A DNA stretch of 64,000 nt, from the NCBI RefSeq assembly GCF_900107725.1, contig NZ_FNQO01000001.1, positions 558,001-622,000 of the forward strand. Direction: 5' to 3'. Positions 16,097-22,816 of this stretch are shown piece by piece; position 1 is the stretch's first letter; each line of letters starts with the position of its first letter. The DNA comes from Microbulbifer marinus (GTDB taxonomy: Bacteria > Pseudomonadota > Gammaproteobacteria > Pseudomonadales > Cellvibrionaceae). A program made the translations under genes and the position numbers. The notes below the pieces were generated by a model. That model did no database searches and was not told the origin of the DNA. It saw only the letters and a program-made list of their open reading frames with translations.

Positions 16097-16426
16097 TGCC
16101 TTCCCAATCGAGAGAACTGTGTCCGCACCTGTGCGGGCATCGTAATTCCATGGCGCCGAATCAGGGTGGGGGCTATGTACCGTATCTAGTGTGATATGTT
16201 TACCCGGGCACTGGCTGCTTCTTATGCGGTGGCGGTGATGTCTCCACTGCGTTAAACAGTTGAACACCAAGCCAATCTTTTACCGAGGTCCGGGTGTAGC
16301 GGCATAGTAAATGGTTCATATCGTGCCCGGCATCGCAGATCCAGTGAAGTTGCAGCTAAAGCGAGCACAAACGAGGCGTGCAAATATGCGAGATCAGTAT
16401 CTGATCGGCCGGTGCGATCGATAGCA
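16097..16426. other. 330-base gap with short inverted repeat
   Basis: No supported gene. A small hairpin CCGCAC-CT-GTGCGG lies about 30 bases after the LysR stop without a T run. A perfect repeat GATCAG-TAT-CTGATC (16392-16406) lies 20 bases upstream of the cytochrome b561 start and could be an operator. Confidence 0.45.
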
Positions 16427-16981
16427 ATGCTCGTGAACACGGATCAGCAATACGGTGCCGTTGCCATTGCGCTTCATTGGTTTATGGCGGTATTGCTTGT
16501 TGCGCTCATCGTGCTGGGTCTCTACGTGAGCGACCTGCCCGACGTCGGGTTCAACAAGCAAAAAATCCTGCTTATTCTCTATCATAAAGAATACGGCATG
16601 CTAGCGCTGGGGCTAGCCGTGGTTCGACTGGCTTGGCGCATTGGCAACGTGCTGCCGGTGCTGGTTGAAAATATTCCTGACTGGCAGAAGGTGGCTGCGC
16701 GGTTTGTCCATCTCTCTTTTTACGGCTTGATGTTCGCCTTGCCGATTACCGGGTGGCTGATGTCTTCCGCCGCGAGTATCCCGGTGTACGTCTTTGGTGT
16801 CAGGCTGCCGGATTTAATTGGACACAATGAGCACCTGTTCCAGGTGTTCATCGAGGTTCATAAGTGGCTGAGCTATGCATTGATCGGCTTTATTCTGGTG
16901 CACGCGGGAGCGGCGTTAAGGCACCATTTCCTTTGCCGGGATGACACACTGAAAAAGATCCTGCCCGGAAAACGTAGATAG
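16427..16981 (+). CDS. Cytochrome b561 family protein
   Basis: A 184-residue four-span membrane protein. Histidines sit where the family binds two b hemes: H17 (AIALHWFMAVLL), H53 (ILYHKEYGMLALG), H95 (ARFVHLSFYGLMFALPITGW), H145 (FIEVHKWLSYALIG) and H159. These proteins carry electrons between the quinone pool and a partner; YodB/CybB types act as superoxide:quinone oxidoreductases. The ATG at 16427 is preferred over a GTG five codons upstream. It is convergent with the lipoprotein gene; no obvious redox partner lies next to it. Confidence 0.9.
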   Translation: MLVNTDQQYGAVAIALHWFMAVLLVALIVLGLYVSDLPDVGFNKQKILLILYHKEYGMLALGLAVVRLAWRIGNVLPVLVENIPDWQKVAARFVHLSFYGLMFALPITGWLMSSAASIPVYVFGVRLPDLIGHNEHLFQVFIEVHKWLSYALIGFILVHAGAALRHHFLCRDDTLKKILPGKRR

Positions 16982-16988
16982 GCCGCGC

Positions 16989-17609
16989 TCACTGCACTGT
17001 CTCAAGCACAAATCCGGCTACCTGTTGGAGGGCCTTCACGGAGGCATCGTTCGCCGCCACGACTCCGGCATAAGGCGTATTCTGTAACATGGGCTCGCGT
17101 AGCGATATCGCCCGTGTGGAGATGATACGGTTCGATGCGCCATCGGTGAGCTGCACCCGCAGGGAAAGGTGCAGCGTTGCCGGATCGGAGGTGAAGTCCT
17201 GTGTAAGCTCGAGAATCTCCGTCCGCAACGCATAACTGTATGGACCGAAGTAGGGCGGCGTGATCACTGCGTCAAAGTAGTGGGTGCGCTCCAGTGTTCG
17301 CGCCAGCAACGGAAGCAGCATCTCTGCAGGTGATGCGCCCCATTCGTGCTTGCTGAAATAGTCAATCTGGTGCGGCCGGACTCTGTAGATCATTCGGACG
17401 GTGTCATAAGCGGGATTGATTGCAGGCGGTAGTACCAGCAGTGTCGCCGCATGCGTTTCCCGTTGGGGAATTGCGAGCGGCAGCTTGTCTATCATTTCGA
17501 CCCGGATTTCGTTTTCCACAGGGGAGAGCAGCGTGCAGCCGGAAATCAATGCCGCGCAGAGGGCGGCGAGAAGGGACTTGGCCAACGTATCGTAGCCGCC
17601 TCCTTTCAT
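16989..17609 (-). CDS. PqiC/YmbA-like ABC-type transport auxiliary lipoprotein
   Basis: A 206-residue predicted outer-membrane lipoprotein: a short signal sequence with lipobox LISGC at about residues 21-25, then the DUF330/ABC-type auxiliary fold (MIYRVRPHQIDYFSKHEW, LRTEILELTQDF). PqiC-like lipoproteins bridge MCE protein tunnels to the outer membrane in lipid transport. The ATG overlaps the MCE stop as ATGA. An AAAGGAGG sequence inside the first codons could instead serve a TTG at codon 9, giving a shorter signal peptide. No ABC permease or ATPase is adjacent. Confidence 0.87.
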   Translation of the reverse strand: MKGGGYDTLAKSLLAALCAALISGCTLLSPVENEIRVEMIDKLPLAIPQRETHAATLLVLPPAINPAYDTVRMIYRVRPHQIDYFSKHEWGASPAEMLLPLLARTLERTHYFDAVITPPYFGPYSYALRTEILELTQDFTSDPATLHLSLRVQLTDGASNRIISTRAISLREPMLQNTPYAGVVAANDASVKALQQVAGFVLETVQ

Positions 17610-18559
17610 TTCGTTTCGCCGGGGCCGAGGGGGGGAGGGGTGCTGCCGCGGACCAGGATTGATGGGTCGCGATTGATCTTGTCCGTCAAGCGGTCCATCG
17701 AGCTGGTAAGTTTATTCAGGTTGGCCATCGTCCGATAGGCTTCGGGCAGGACCTGAAGCTGGAGTGCGTTGATGGTGTCGCTACTCGACTTCAGCAGAGG
17801 GCCGAGTCGCCCGCTCGCTTGCTCGGTGTTCGCAATGATCGAGCTGAGGTGTTCTTGTTTCTGGGCGAGCATGCGGCTGACGCGCTCCAGCCCCTTCATG
17901 GTGTTGTTGCTCGAATCCAGCAGCGGGCCGAGCCGGTCGCTTGCCTGCTGCGTGTTCGTAATGATCGCGCTGAGACTCTCCTGGTTCTCGGCTAGCATAT
18001 GGCTGACCTGCTGCAAATTTTCCACTGCACTCCTGAGCGATGCGATGCTCTCGTCGTCCAGTAGCGCGCGCGCCAATTCTGTCAGCACTTGCACATTCTG
18101 ATTGACCTGGCTGATCGCGGTATCCAGGCTCACGTAGCGGGATGCTGTGCTGGGTATCCGCGGATAGCGTTCGCCCTTGGCGGCTGTAAGTGGGCGCTGG
18201 TCCGTGCCAGCGTCTTCCAGCAGGACGTAGACATAGCCGGTGAACCCGCGGGTGGCGAGCCCGCGGGCGGTGATGGTTGCGGCCGTCGCCCTCGTGATGG
18301 GCGCACCTTTCTCGACCTCCAGCAGAATGCGGACGGAGCGGGGACCGGTGAGTTGGACTTCGGTAACCGTTCCTACATCCACTCCATGGAACTCGACGGG
18401 GGCACCGGGAATCAGGCCGGATACGGAATCCTGCGTGAGAATCTGATAAGTCGTGAATCGGGCGGATGCCAAGCTGTGCCAGATTAACCACACCACGACA
18501 CCGAGAAGCACTGTGATCGCAAATGCCAATCTTGCCCGGTTCTCTATGCTGAACTTCAT
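17606..18559 (-). CDS. MCE (MlaD-like) lipid-transport protein
   Basis: A 317-residue protein with one N-terminal membrane span (RLAFAITVLLGVVVWLIW), an MCE domain at about 35-115 (VSGLIPGAPVEFHGVDVGTV, GLATRGFTGYVYVLLED) and a long helical C-terminal part with two near-identical repeats containing SRMLAQKQEHLSSIIANTEQ and SHMLAENQESLSAIITNTQQ. Such proteins form hexameric rings or tubes that carry lipids across the periplasm with an MlaE permease and MlaF ATPase. Those two usually precede mlaD but are absent here. The ATG at 18559 has GGAG upstream; the longer upstream frame runs through regulatory repeats and is not used. Confidence 0.9.
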   Translation of the reverse strand: MKFSIENRARLAFAITVLLGVVVWLIWHSLASARFTTYQILTQDSVSGLIPGAPVEFHGVDVGTVTEVQLTGPRSVRILLEVEKGAPITRATAATITARGLATRGFTGYVYVLLEDAGTDQRPLTAAKGERYPRIPSTASRYVSLDTAISQVNQNVQVLTELARALLDDESIASLRSAVENLQQVSHMLAENQESLSAIITNTQQASDRLGPLLDSSNNTMKGLERVSRMLAQKQEHLSSIIANTEQASGRLGPLLKSSSDTINALQLQVLPEAYRTMANLNKLTSSMDRLTDKINRDPSILVRGSTPPPLGPGETK

Positions 18560-18611
18560 CGAGCGCTTCTCCGCCGGTGACATTGGTCCTAATTTAGGTC
18601 GGTCCAAGTTT

Positions 18612-18626
18612 AGATCATAATGATCT
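18612..18626. promoter_or_regulatory. 15-base palindrome upstream of the MCE gene
   Basis: AGATCAT-A-ATGATCT is a perfect inverted repeat, 53 bases upstream of the MCE start. Placed between that start and the CATAA arrays, it is a likely protein-binding site of a different factor. Confidence 0.45.
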
Positions 18627-18642
18627 GGCGCCATGCTGGACG

Positions 18643-18656
18643 CATAAATAATTATG
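18643..18656. repeat. CATAA-N4-TTATG operator copy 1
   Basis: CATAAATAATTATG, flanked by G and T. An imperfect palindrome with CATAA/TTATG arms, the first of four copies in the gap between the MCE gene and the small protein gene. Confidence 0.7.
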
Positions 18657-18689
18657 TTCGGCGGTGTTGATGGCAAGCTGCATTCGACA

Positions 18690-18703
18690 CATAAATAGTT
18701 ATG
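18690..18703. repeat. CATAA-N4-TTATG operator copy 2
   Basis: CATAAATAGTTATG, one base different in the spacer from copy 1, starting 47 bases after it. Confidence 0.7.
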
Positions 18704-18712
18704 CGACCTTGG

Positions 18713-18726
18713 CATAAATAATTATG
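18713..18726. repeat. CATAA-N4-TTATG operator copy 3
   Basis: CATAAATAATTATG, identical to copy 1 and starting 23 bases after copy 2. Confidence 0.7.
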
Positions 18727-18760
18727 TGCGATCCCGGCTTGGGTGGTCGTGTACCTGCAG

Positions 18761-18774
18761 CATAATTATTTATG
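18761..18774. repeat. CATAA-N4-TTATG operator copy 4, inverted
   Basis: CATAATTATTTATG, the exact reverse complement of copies 1 and 3, starting 48 bases after copy 3 and 57 bases upstream of the small protein gene. Confidence 0.7.
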
Positions 18775-18830
18775 TAGAATGTGCGCGTGTATTTATATGT
18801 GCCGAACGCAATTAATCATGTGGGGACGGT

Positions 18831-19097
18831 GTGGCATCAGTAATTATCGACGGCAAAAATGCGGACTCTACCCGAGTCTCAATCAGTTTGGACGAGTTTT
18901 TGTGGAAACTGGTTTCTGCGGATTTTGAATCTGAAGCCGACGCGCGGAGCTGGGTTAGGCAGTACATTTCTACGCTGCACACAACCAAGGGGCTGACCGC
19001 GATCGTCCGCGACCATTGCTTGCACCGTATCGTTAAGCCCTCACTGATTCGTCGCGTCCAGGGGCTGGAGGCCCAGATGGATATCGAGGAGGCATAA
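18831..19097 (+). CDS. Small protein, possible ribbon-helix-helix DNA-binding protein
   Basis: An 88-residue protein starting with GTG after a GGGGACGG ribosome-like site. The segment RVSISLDEFLWKLVSADFES followed by EADARSWVRQYISTL has the pattern of a ribbon-helix-helix fold (short strand, two helices), but I do not recognise a named family, so this is tentative. The C-terminal half is basic then acidic (KPSLIRRVQGLEAQMDIEEA). It lies directly downstream of four 14-base near-palindromes, which suits autoregulation. Its surroundings are more AT-rich than the rest of the window, suggesting acquisition. It may also control the divergent MCE gene. Confidence 0.6.
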   Translation: MASVIIDGKNADSTRVSISLDEFLWKLVSADFESEADARSWVRQYISTLHTTKGLTAIVRDHCLHRIVKPSLIRRVQGLEAQMDIEEA

Positions 19098-19370
19098 GCG
19101 AAGCTGGAAGTCCTGATGTCGGCCTGGCTGGCGGGGCAAGCACTGATGATATCTATGTGTACTATCTGCATCGGCTCCAGGCTTCGTCGATAGAAGCGCC
19201 TGCAGAGGTGCGCATTGGGCACACACTGAGCACTGGTAACCACACCCTTCCCCAATGTTAAGTGCGCATAATATAGATTATGTTAAATTATATATGGGCT
19301 ATCTAAGACGTTGATTCAGTTGCTCCCCGCGGCCGCTCCACCGTACCGCTCTCGGTATCCTGAGAGATCT
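19098..19370. other. Gap with a fifth CATAAT/ATTATG inverted repeat
   Basis: No supported gene in 273 bases. At 19267-19282 CATAATATAGATTATG is a perfect 6-base-arm inverted repeat sharing the CATAA/TTATG arms of the four upstream operators but with two extra spacer bases. It lies in an AT-rich stretch between convergent gene ends. Confidence 0.45.
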
Positions 19371-19958
19371 TCACCCCAACATCGCCGGCATGATGACCTG
19401 CTGAATGATCTGGCTACCTTCCGGTGTGCTCCAGTCACCCGCGAGTTCTGCAATGACCTGGTTGGTGCTAGTCAGGACGACCCCGGCGTGCTCCATGCGG
19501 CGCAGTGCCATATCGTCGGCCATGTTGCTCGTTGATCCGCCAGCGTCAGCGACTACCTGCACATCGTAGCCCTCGCTTACCAGGGTAAGTGCCGGATACA
19601 CTGTGCTGACATCATTGGTAACGCCAGCAAGGATTAGTTTCTTGCGGCCAGTGTCTTTGACCGCTGCGACAAAGGTTTTGTCCTCCATTGCGTTGATAGC
19701 GCCGACGCGCTTGATACGTGCAGCGAAGGCTTCCGGCAGGATCGGCTCAAGCTCGCTGAGTAGTGTGCCCAGGCCTTGGTCCTCCATATTTGAGGTCAGC
19801 ACGACCGGTATGTTCAGGGTGCTTGCGGTCTGCGCCAGCATCAGCACATTGCGTTGCATCTCTTCAACGGATATGGATTTGACCCAGCCCATGGTGCCAA
19901 TCTGGTGGTCGATCAGCAGTAGTGCGGCGTTCTCGCCGGTGAATCTCTCGAATAGCAT
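19371..19958 (-). CDS. Isochorismatase-like hydrolase family protein (YcaC type), nucleophile Cys replaced by Ser
   Basis: A 195-residue cysteine-hydrolase fold protein resembling YcaC: ALLLIDHQIG with the catalytic Asp (D17), the conserved IKRVGAINAMED segment and GVTNDVSTVYPALTLVSEGY. The position of the YcaC nucleophile (Cys118 in a TDVC-type motif) is Ser118 here; the codon is AGC on the coding strand. The enzyme may therefore be inactive, use Ser, or bind ligand only. The ATG at 19958 has AGGA 8 bases upstream. It is downstream of the anti-sigma gene on the same strand but not clearly co-transcribed. Confidence 0.87.
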   Translation of the reverse strand: MLFERFTGENAALLLIDHQIGTMGWVKSISVEEMQRNVLMLAQTASTLNIPVVLTSNMEDQGLGTLLSELEPILPEAFAARIKRVGAINAMEDKTFVAAVKDTGRKKLILAGVTNDVSTVYPALTLVSEGYDVQVVADAGGSTSNMADDMALRRMEHAGVVLTSTNQVIAELAGDWSTPEGSQIIQQVIMPAMLG

Positions 19959-20113
19959 TGCGATTTCCTGATGCCTGGGGGACAAGCCGCCCCTCAATTT
20001 AAGGCTGCCAAGTGGCTACATCAAAATCAAAATGCGCCGTAATCCCCTTCCGACATACGCTTTCAGCGGCATCCAGCGCCGCCTGTGCAGCTCCGGCTGC
20101 CGGGATTGCGGGA

Positions 20114-20326
20114 TCACTTGTCGCGTTTACCACCGCCCTCAGCTCTATCGGCTGCGCCATGTGCATAGGAGCGGGCAATCTGTCGCAACGTTCCCAGCTG
20201 TTTGCCAAAATTTCGGCAAGCCGAGCACATTGCCAGGTGAAACTTAAGGCTCGTGCGCTCGCTGAGAGTTAGTTCGCGTTCCTGGGATTCGGATAGCAAG
20301 CGGGTTGTTTCCCGGCAGTTTCTCAT
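20114..20326 (-). CDS. Zinc-finger anti-sigma factor (zf-HC2, ChrR/RsrA-like)
   Basis: A 70-residue protein with a single HxxxCxxC zinc motif, FHLAMCSACRNF, near residue 32, and flanking helices, the pattern of small zf-HC2 anti-sigma factors. It starts 7-10 bases after the ECF sigma gene stop, with GAGG upstream, so it is co-transcribed and probably binds that sigma factor, releasing it on oxidative or metal stress. A GTG one codon upstream is an alternative start. No membrane span is present, so it is a cytoplasmic sensor. Confidence 0.82.
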   Translation of the reverse strand: MRNCRETTRLLSESQERELTLSERTSLKFHLAMCSACRNFGKQLGTLRQIARSYAHGAADRAEGGGKRDK

Positions 20327-20332
20327 CACGGC

Positions 20333-20956
20333 TCAAGCCTCCCGCACAAACCAGTTGTTTTCGAGGCACTCCCGCAGCCTGAGGCGGGCTCGGTGCAGCG
20401 TCACGTTGAGATTGCTGACCGTGATTTCTGCCGCCGCGCAGATCTCGTGGCTTTCCAGTTCGATAAATTCTCGCATCATGAACACCTGGGCCTGGCGCAC
20501 AGGCAGATGATTCAGGCAGGCATCAAATACTCGCCAGAAATGCTTGTCGTGAATCGCCGCTTCTGTATCCTCCCAGTGCGCCGGTCGCTCGTCTTTCAGC
20601 CAATGTCCGCGTCGATCGAATAACTCATCGAGGTCGTGCCCTTCCCTGTCAGCGTGCAAGAGCTGATCGGCATCAACGAAACGCTGGCGCTGACGCAACA
20701 CGTCTGCGATCTTGTTCTTGAGAATCGCGAAGACCCAGGTCTTCAGTGCCGCGCGTCCGGCAAAGGTGCGCACGTTCTTCAGCGCACCGATCAAGGCTTC
20801 CTGTACCGCGTCTTCCGCCAACTGCGAATCGCCGAGCTGCAGGGTGGCGAAGCGGTGCATCTGTTGTCGCAATTCCTGCAGGAATTGCTCGTCACTGAGG
20901 GGGGATCCCTCCGATCCACTGGTCTGGTCGGCATCCGGGGCCGCATTTTCGCTCAA
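20333..20956 (-). CDS. ECF (sigma-70 family) RNA polymerase sigma factor
   Basis: About 207 residues. Region 2 is FATLQLGDSQLAEDAVQEAL through KTWVFAILKNKIADVLRQR, and region 4 is LPVRQAQVFMMREFIELESH followed by the helix-turn-helix EICAAAEITVSNLNVTLHRA. An insert between them (DLDELFDRRGHWLKDERPAHW) is typical of the zf-HC2-partnered group. There is no ATG in a suitable place: TTG at 20956 with GAGGA 7 bases upstream is preferred, while TTG at 20992 would add 12 residues. It is followed by its anti-sigma factor and is divergent from arsM. Confidence 0.88.
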   Translation of the reverse strand: MSENAAPDADQTSGSEGSPLSDEQFLQELRQQMHRFATLQLGDSQLAEDAVQEALIGALKNVRTFAGRAALKTWVFAILKNKIADVLRQRQRFVDADQLLHADREGHDLDELFDRRGHWLKDERPAHWEDTEAAIHDKHFWRVFDACLNHLPVRQAQVFMMREFIELESHEICAAAEITVSNLNVTLHRARLRLRECLENNWFVREA

Positions 20957-21236
20957 TGCCCTGTCCTCGAATAAAACACTGGGGTCAGGCAATACTACCC
21001 GAAATCGGCGCGCACTCGCACAAACCAGAATCTTACCCGTGGCAGAACTGCCAATACGGAGCGCTTATATACTTGGTCGGCAACCACGGCGCATTTATTA
21101 CACAAAGAGCAAAAGTGTTGTAACAATCTGCGTGCTACTTGCGACAGACAGCCTGAATTGCGCTTGAATAGACCCTGTGCCGCACCCTACCCCGCGGCCG
21201 ACAGTGAACAACCCCCCTGCAGAAGGAAGGCTACAG
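20957..21236. other. Divergent promoter region between sigma factor and arsM
   Basis: This 280-base gap holds no convincing gene. It contains an AT-rich stretch with TTACACAAAG and, after 11 bases, TGTTGTAA, an imperfect inverted repeat (21098-21124) that could be a regulator site. No ArsR gene or recognised ArsR operator is visible. Confidence 0.4.
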
Positions 21237-22277
21237 ATGCATGAAGTCGTACAGGACTACTACGGACGCCAGCTCCAGGGCTCGGCCGACCTGAAAACCG
21301 ATGCCTGCTGCGACGCCAGCGCCGTGCCCGAATGGCTGAAGCCGCTGCTGGCCAGGATCCACCCGCAAGTCCTGTCGCGCTATTACGGTTGTGGCCTGGT
21401 GTGCCCGCCGCTGCTGGAGGGCTGCCGCGTGCTGGATCTGGGTTGTGGCTCCGGGCGCGATGTCTATGCTCTCGCCCAGCTGGTCGGTCCGTCCGGCTCA
21501 GTGGTGGGCGTCGATATGACGGCTGAACAGTTGGCGGTGGCTGAGCAGCACCGCGACTACCACGCCGAGCAATTCGGTTTTGACAATGTGCGCTTCCTGC
21601 ACGGCTATATCGAACGCCTGGAAGATCTGGATCTGGAGCCGGGCAGTTTTGACGTGATTGTGTCCAACTGTGTGGTGAATCTGTCCACCGACAAAGAAGC
21701 CGTGTTGCGCGGCATACACCGGCTGCTGAAAGAAGGCGGTGAGTTCTATTTCTCCGATGTCTATGCCGATCGTCGCGTCCCCGACGCATTGCGCACAGAT
21801 CCTGTTCTCTATGGTGAGTGCCTGGGCGGCGCGCTTTACTGGAATGACTTCATAAGCCTGGCGCGCTCCAGCGGCTTTATTGATACGCGCCTGATTGAGG
21901 ACCGCCCGCTGCAGATTACCAATCCGGAGCTCGCGGAGCGCTGCGGCAACCTGCGTTTCTTCTCTGCCAGTTACCGCCTGTTCAAGCTGGCACAGCTGGA
22001 GAGCGATTGCGAAGACTACGGCCAGGCGGTGGTTTACCGCGGCACTGTAGTCAACAGCCCGCACCGATTTGTGCTGGACAAACACCACGTCATCGAGGCC
22101 GGCAGGGTGTTCCCGGTTTGCGGCAATACTTGGCGCATGCTGGCGGACACACGCTTCGCCGAGCATTTCGAATTTATCGGTGACTTTTCCACGCACTACG
22201 GCCTGTTCGAAGGCTGTGGTGGCGGCCTGCCGTTTGATGGTGAAGCGGGTGGTGGGGCTGACGCGCCGTGTTGCTAG
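21237..22277 (+). CDS. arsM: Arsenite S-adenosylmethionine methyltransferase ArsM
   Basis: A 346-residue class I methyltransferase. The SAM motif is VLDLGCGSGRD at about 65-75, and the conserved arsenic-binding cysteines are visible: C24/C25 in KTDACCDAS, C145 in IVSNCVVNLS and C195 in LYGECLGGALYW. The enzyme methylates As(III) to less retained or volatile species. The C-terminus ends in GADAPCC. The ATG at 21237 follows AGAAGGAAGG. The stop overlaps the arsenate reductase start, coupling the reduction and methylation steps. No arsR, arsB or acr3 is nearby. Confidence 0.93.
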   Translation: MHEVVQDYYGRQLQGSADLKTDACCDASAVPEWLKPLLARIHPQVLSRYYGCGLVCPPLLEGCRVLDLGCGSGRDVYALAQLVGPSGSVVGVDMTAEQLAVAEQHRDYHAEQFGFDNVRFLHGYIERLEDLDLEPGSFDVIVSNCVVNLSTDKEAVLRGIHRLLKEGGEFYFSDVYADRRVPDALRTDPVLYGECLGGALYWNDFISLARSSGFIDTRLIEDRPLQITNPELAERCGNLRFFSASYRLFKLAQLESDCEDYGQAVVYRGTVVNSPHRFVLDKHHVIEAGRVFPVCGNTWRMLADTRFAEHFEFIGDFSTHYGLFEGCGGGLPFDGEAGGGADAPCC

Positions 22278-22816
22278 AAACGGCAGAGAAAAAAATCGCA
22301 GTGCCACGCTGGAATATTCTGGTGTTGTGTACCGGTAATTCGGCCCGCAGCATTTTGGCGGAGGCCCTGTTCAATCATTGTTCCGCTGGCTGGTTTAAGT
22401 GCAACAGCGCCGGCAGCCAACCGACCGGCCAGGTGAATCCTTTCGCGTTGCGGGAAATTGCTGCGCAAGGTATCGAGCCAGTAGGCTACCGCAGCAAGAG
22501 CTGGCAGGAGTTCACCGGCAAATCCGCTCCGCGGCTGGATGTGCTGCTGACGGTTTGCGATAGCGCTGCGGCAGAGGTTTGTCCTGCTTTCGCGGGCGAC
22601 TACGAGCATGTGCACTGGGGGTTGCCGGATCCCGCCGCGGCGGGCGACGACGAGAAACCGGCAGCTTTTGCCAACTGCTTCGCGACGCTGAAGCAGCGAC
22701 TCGATGCACTGCTTCGGCTGCCACTAGCTGAGTTCACCAGAGGGGATCTGGCACTGGCAATGCGGAAACTCGCAGGCGCTGATGTGCCCGCGCCGGTACT
22801 GGACGGCGTCGATTAG
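22268..22816 (+). CDS. arsC: Arsenate reductase ArsC, low-molecular-weight phosphatase family
   Basis: A 182-residue protein. The P-loop LVLCTGNSARS holds the nucleophile C21; C97 and C105 (LLTVCDSAAAEVC) are placed like the resolving cysteines of the thioredoxin-linked ArsC family; GLPDPAAA supplies the catalytic Asp loop. It reduces arsenate to arsenite, the substrate for ArsM. It starts with GTG, overlapping the arsM stop by 10 bases. A C-terminal extension (FTRGDLALAMRKLAGADV) goes beyond the usual 130-140 residues. Its stop overlaps the convergent hydrolase stop (TTAG). Confidence 0.9.
   Translation: MLLETAEKKIAVPRWNILVLCTGNSARSILAEALFNHCSAGWFKCNSAGSQPTGQVNPFALREIAAQGIEPVGYRSKSWQEFTGKSAPRLDVLLTVCDSAAAEVCPAFAGDYEHVHWGLPDPAAAGDDEKPAAFANCFATLKQRLDALLRLPLAEFTRGDLALAMRKLAGADVPAPVLDGVD

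Noticed and set aside
16120-16140. Hairpin CCGCAC-CT-GTGCGG after the LysR gene
   Set aside because: The loop of two bases and lack of a T run make it a poor terminator.
19999-20208. A 69-codon minus-strand frame downstream of the anti-sigma gene
   Set aside because: It overlaps the anti-sigma gene in another frame and has no motif. The tail ITAHFDFDVATWQP looks protein-like, so a small gene cannot be excluded, but support is too weak.
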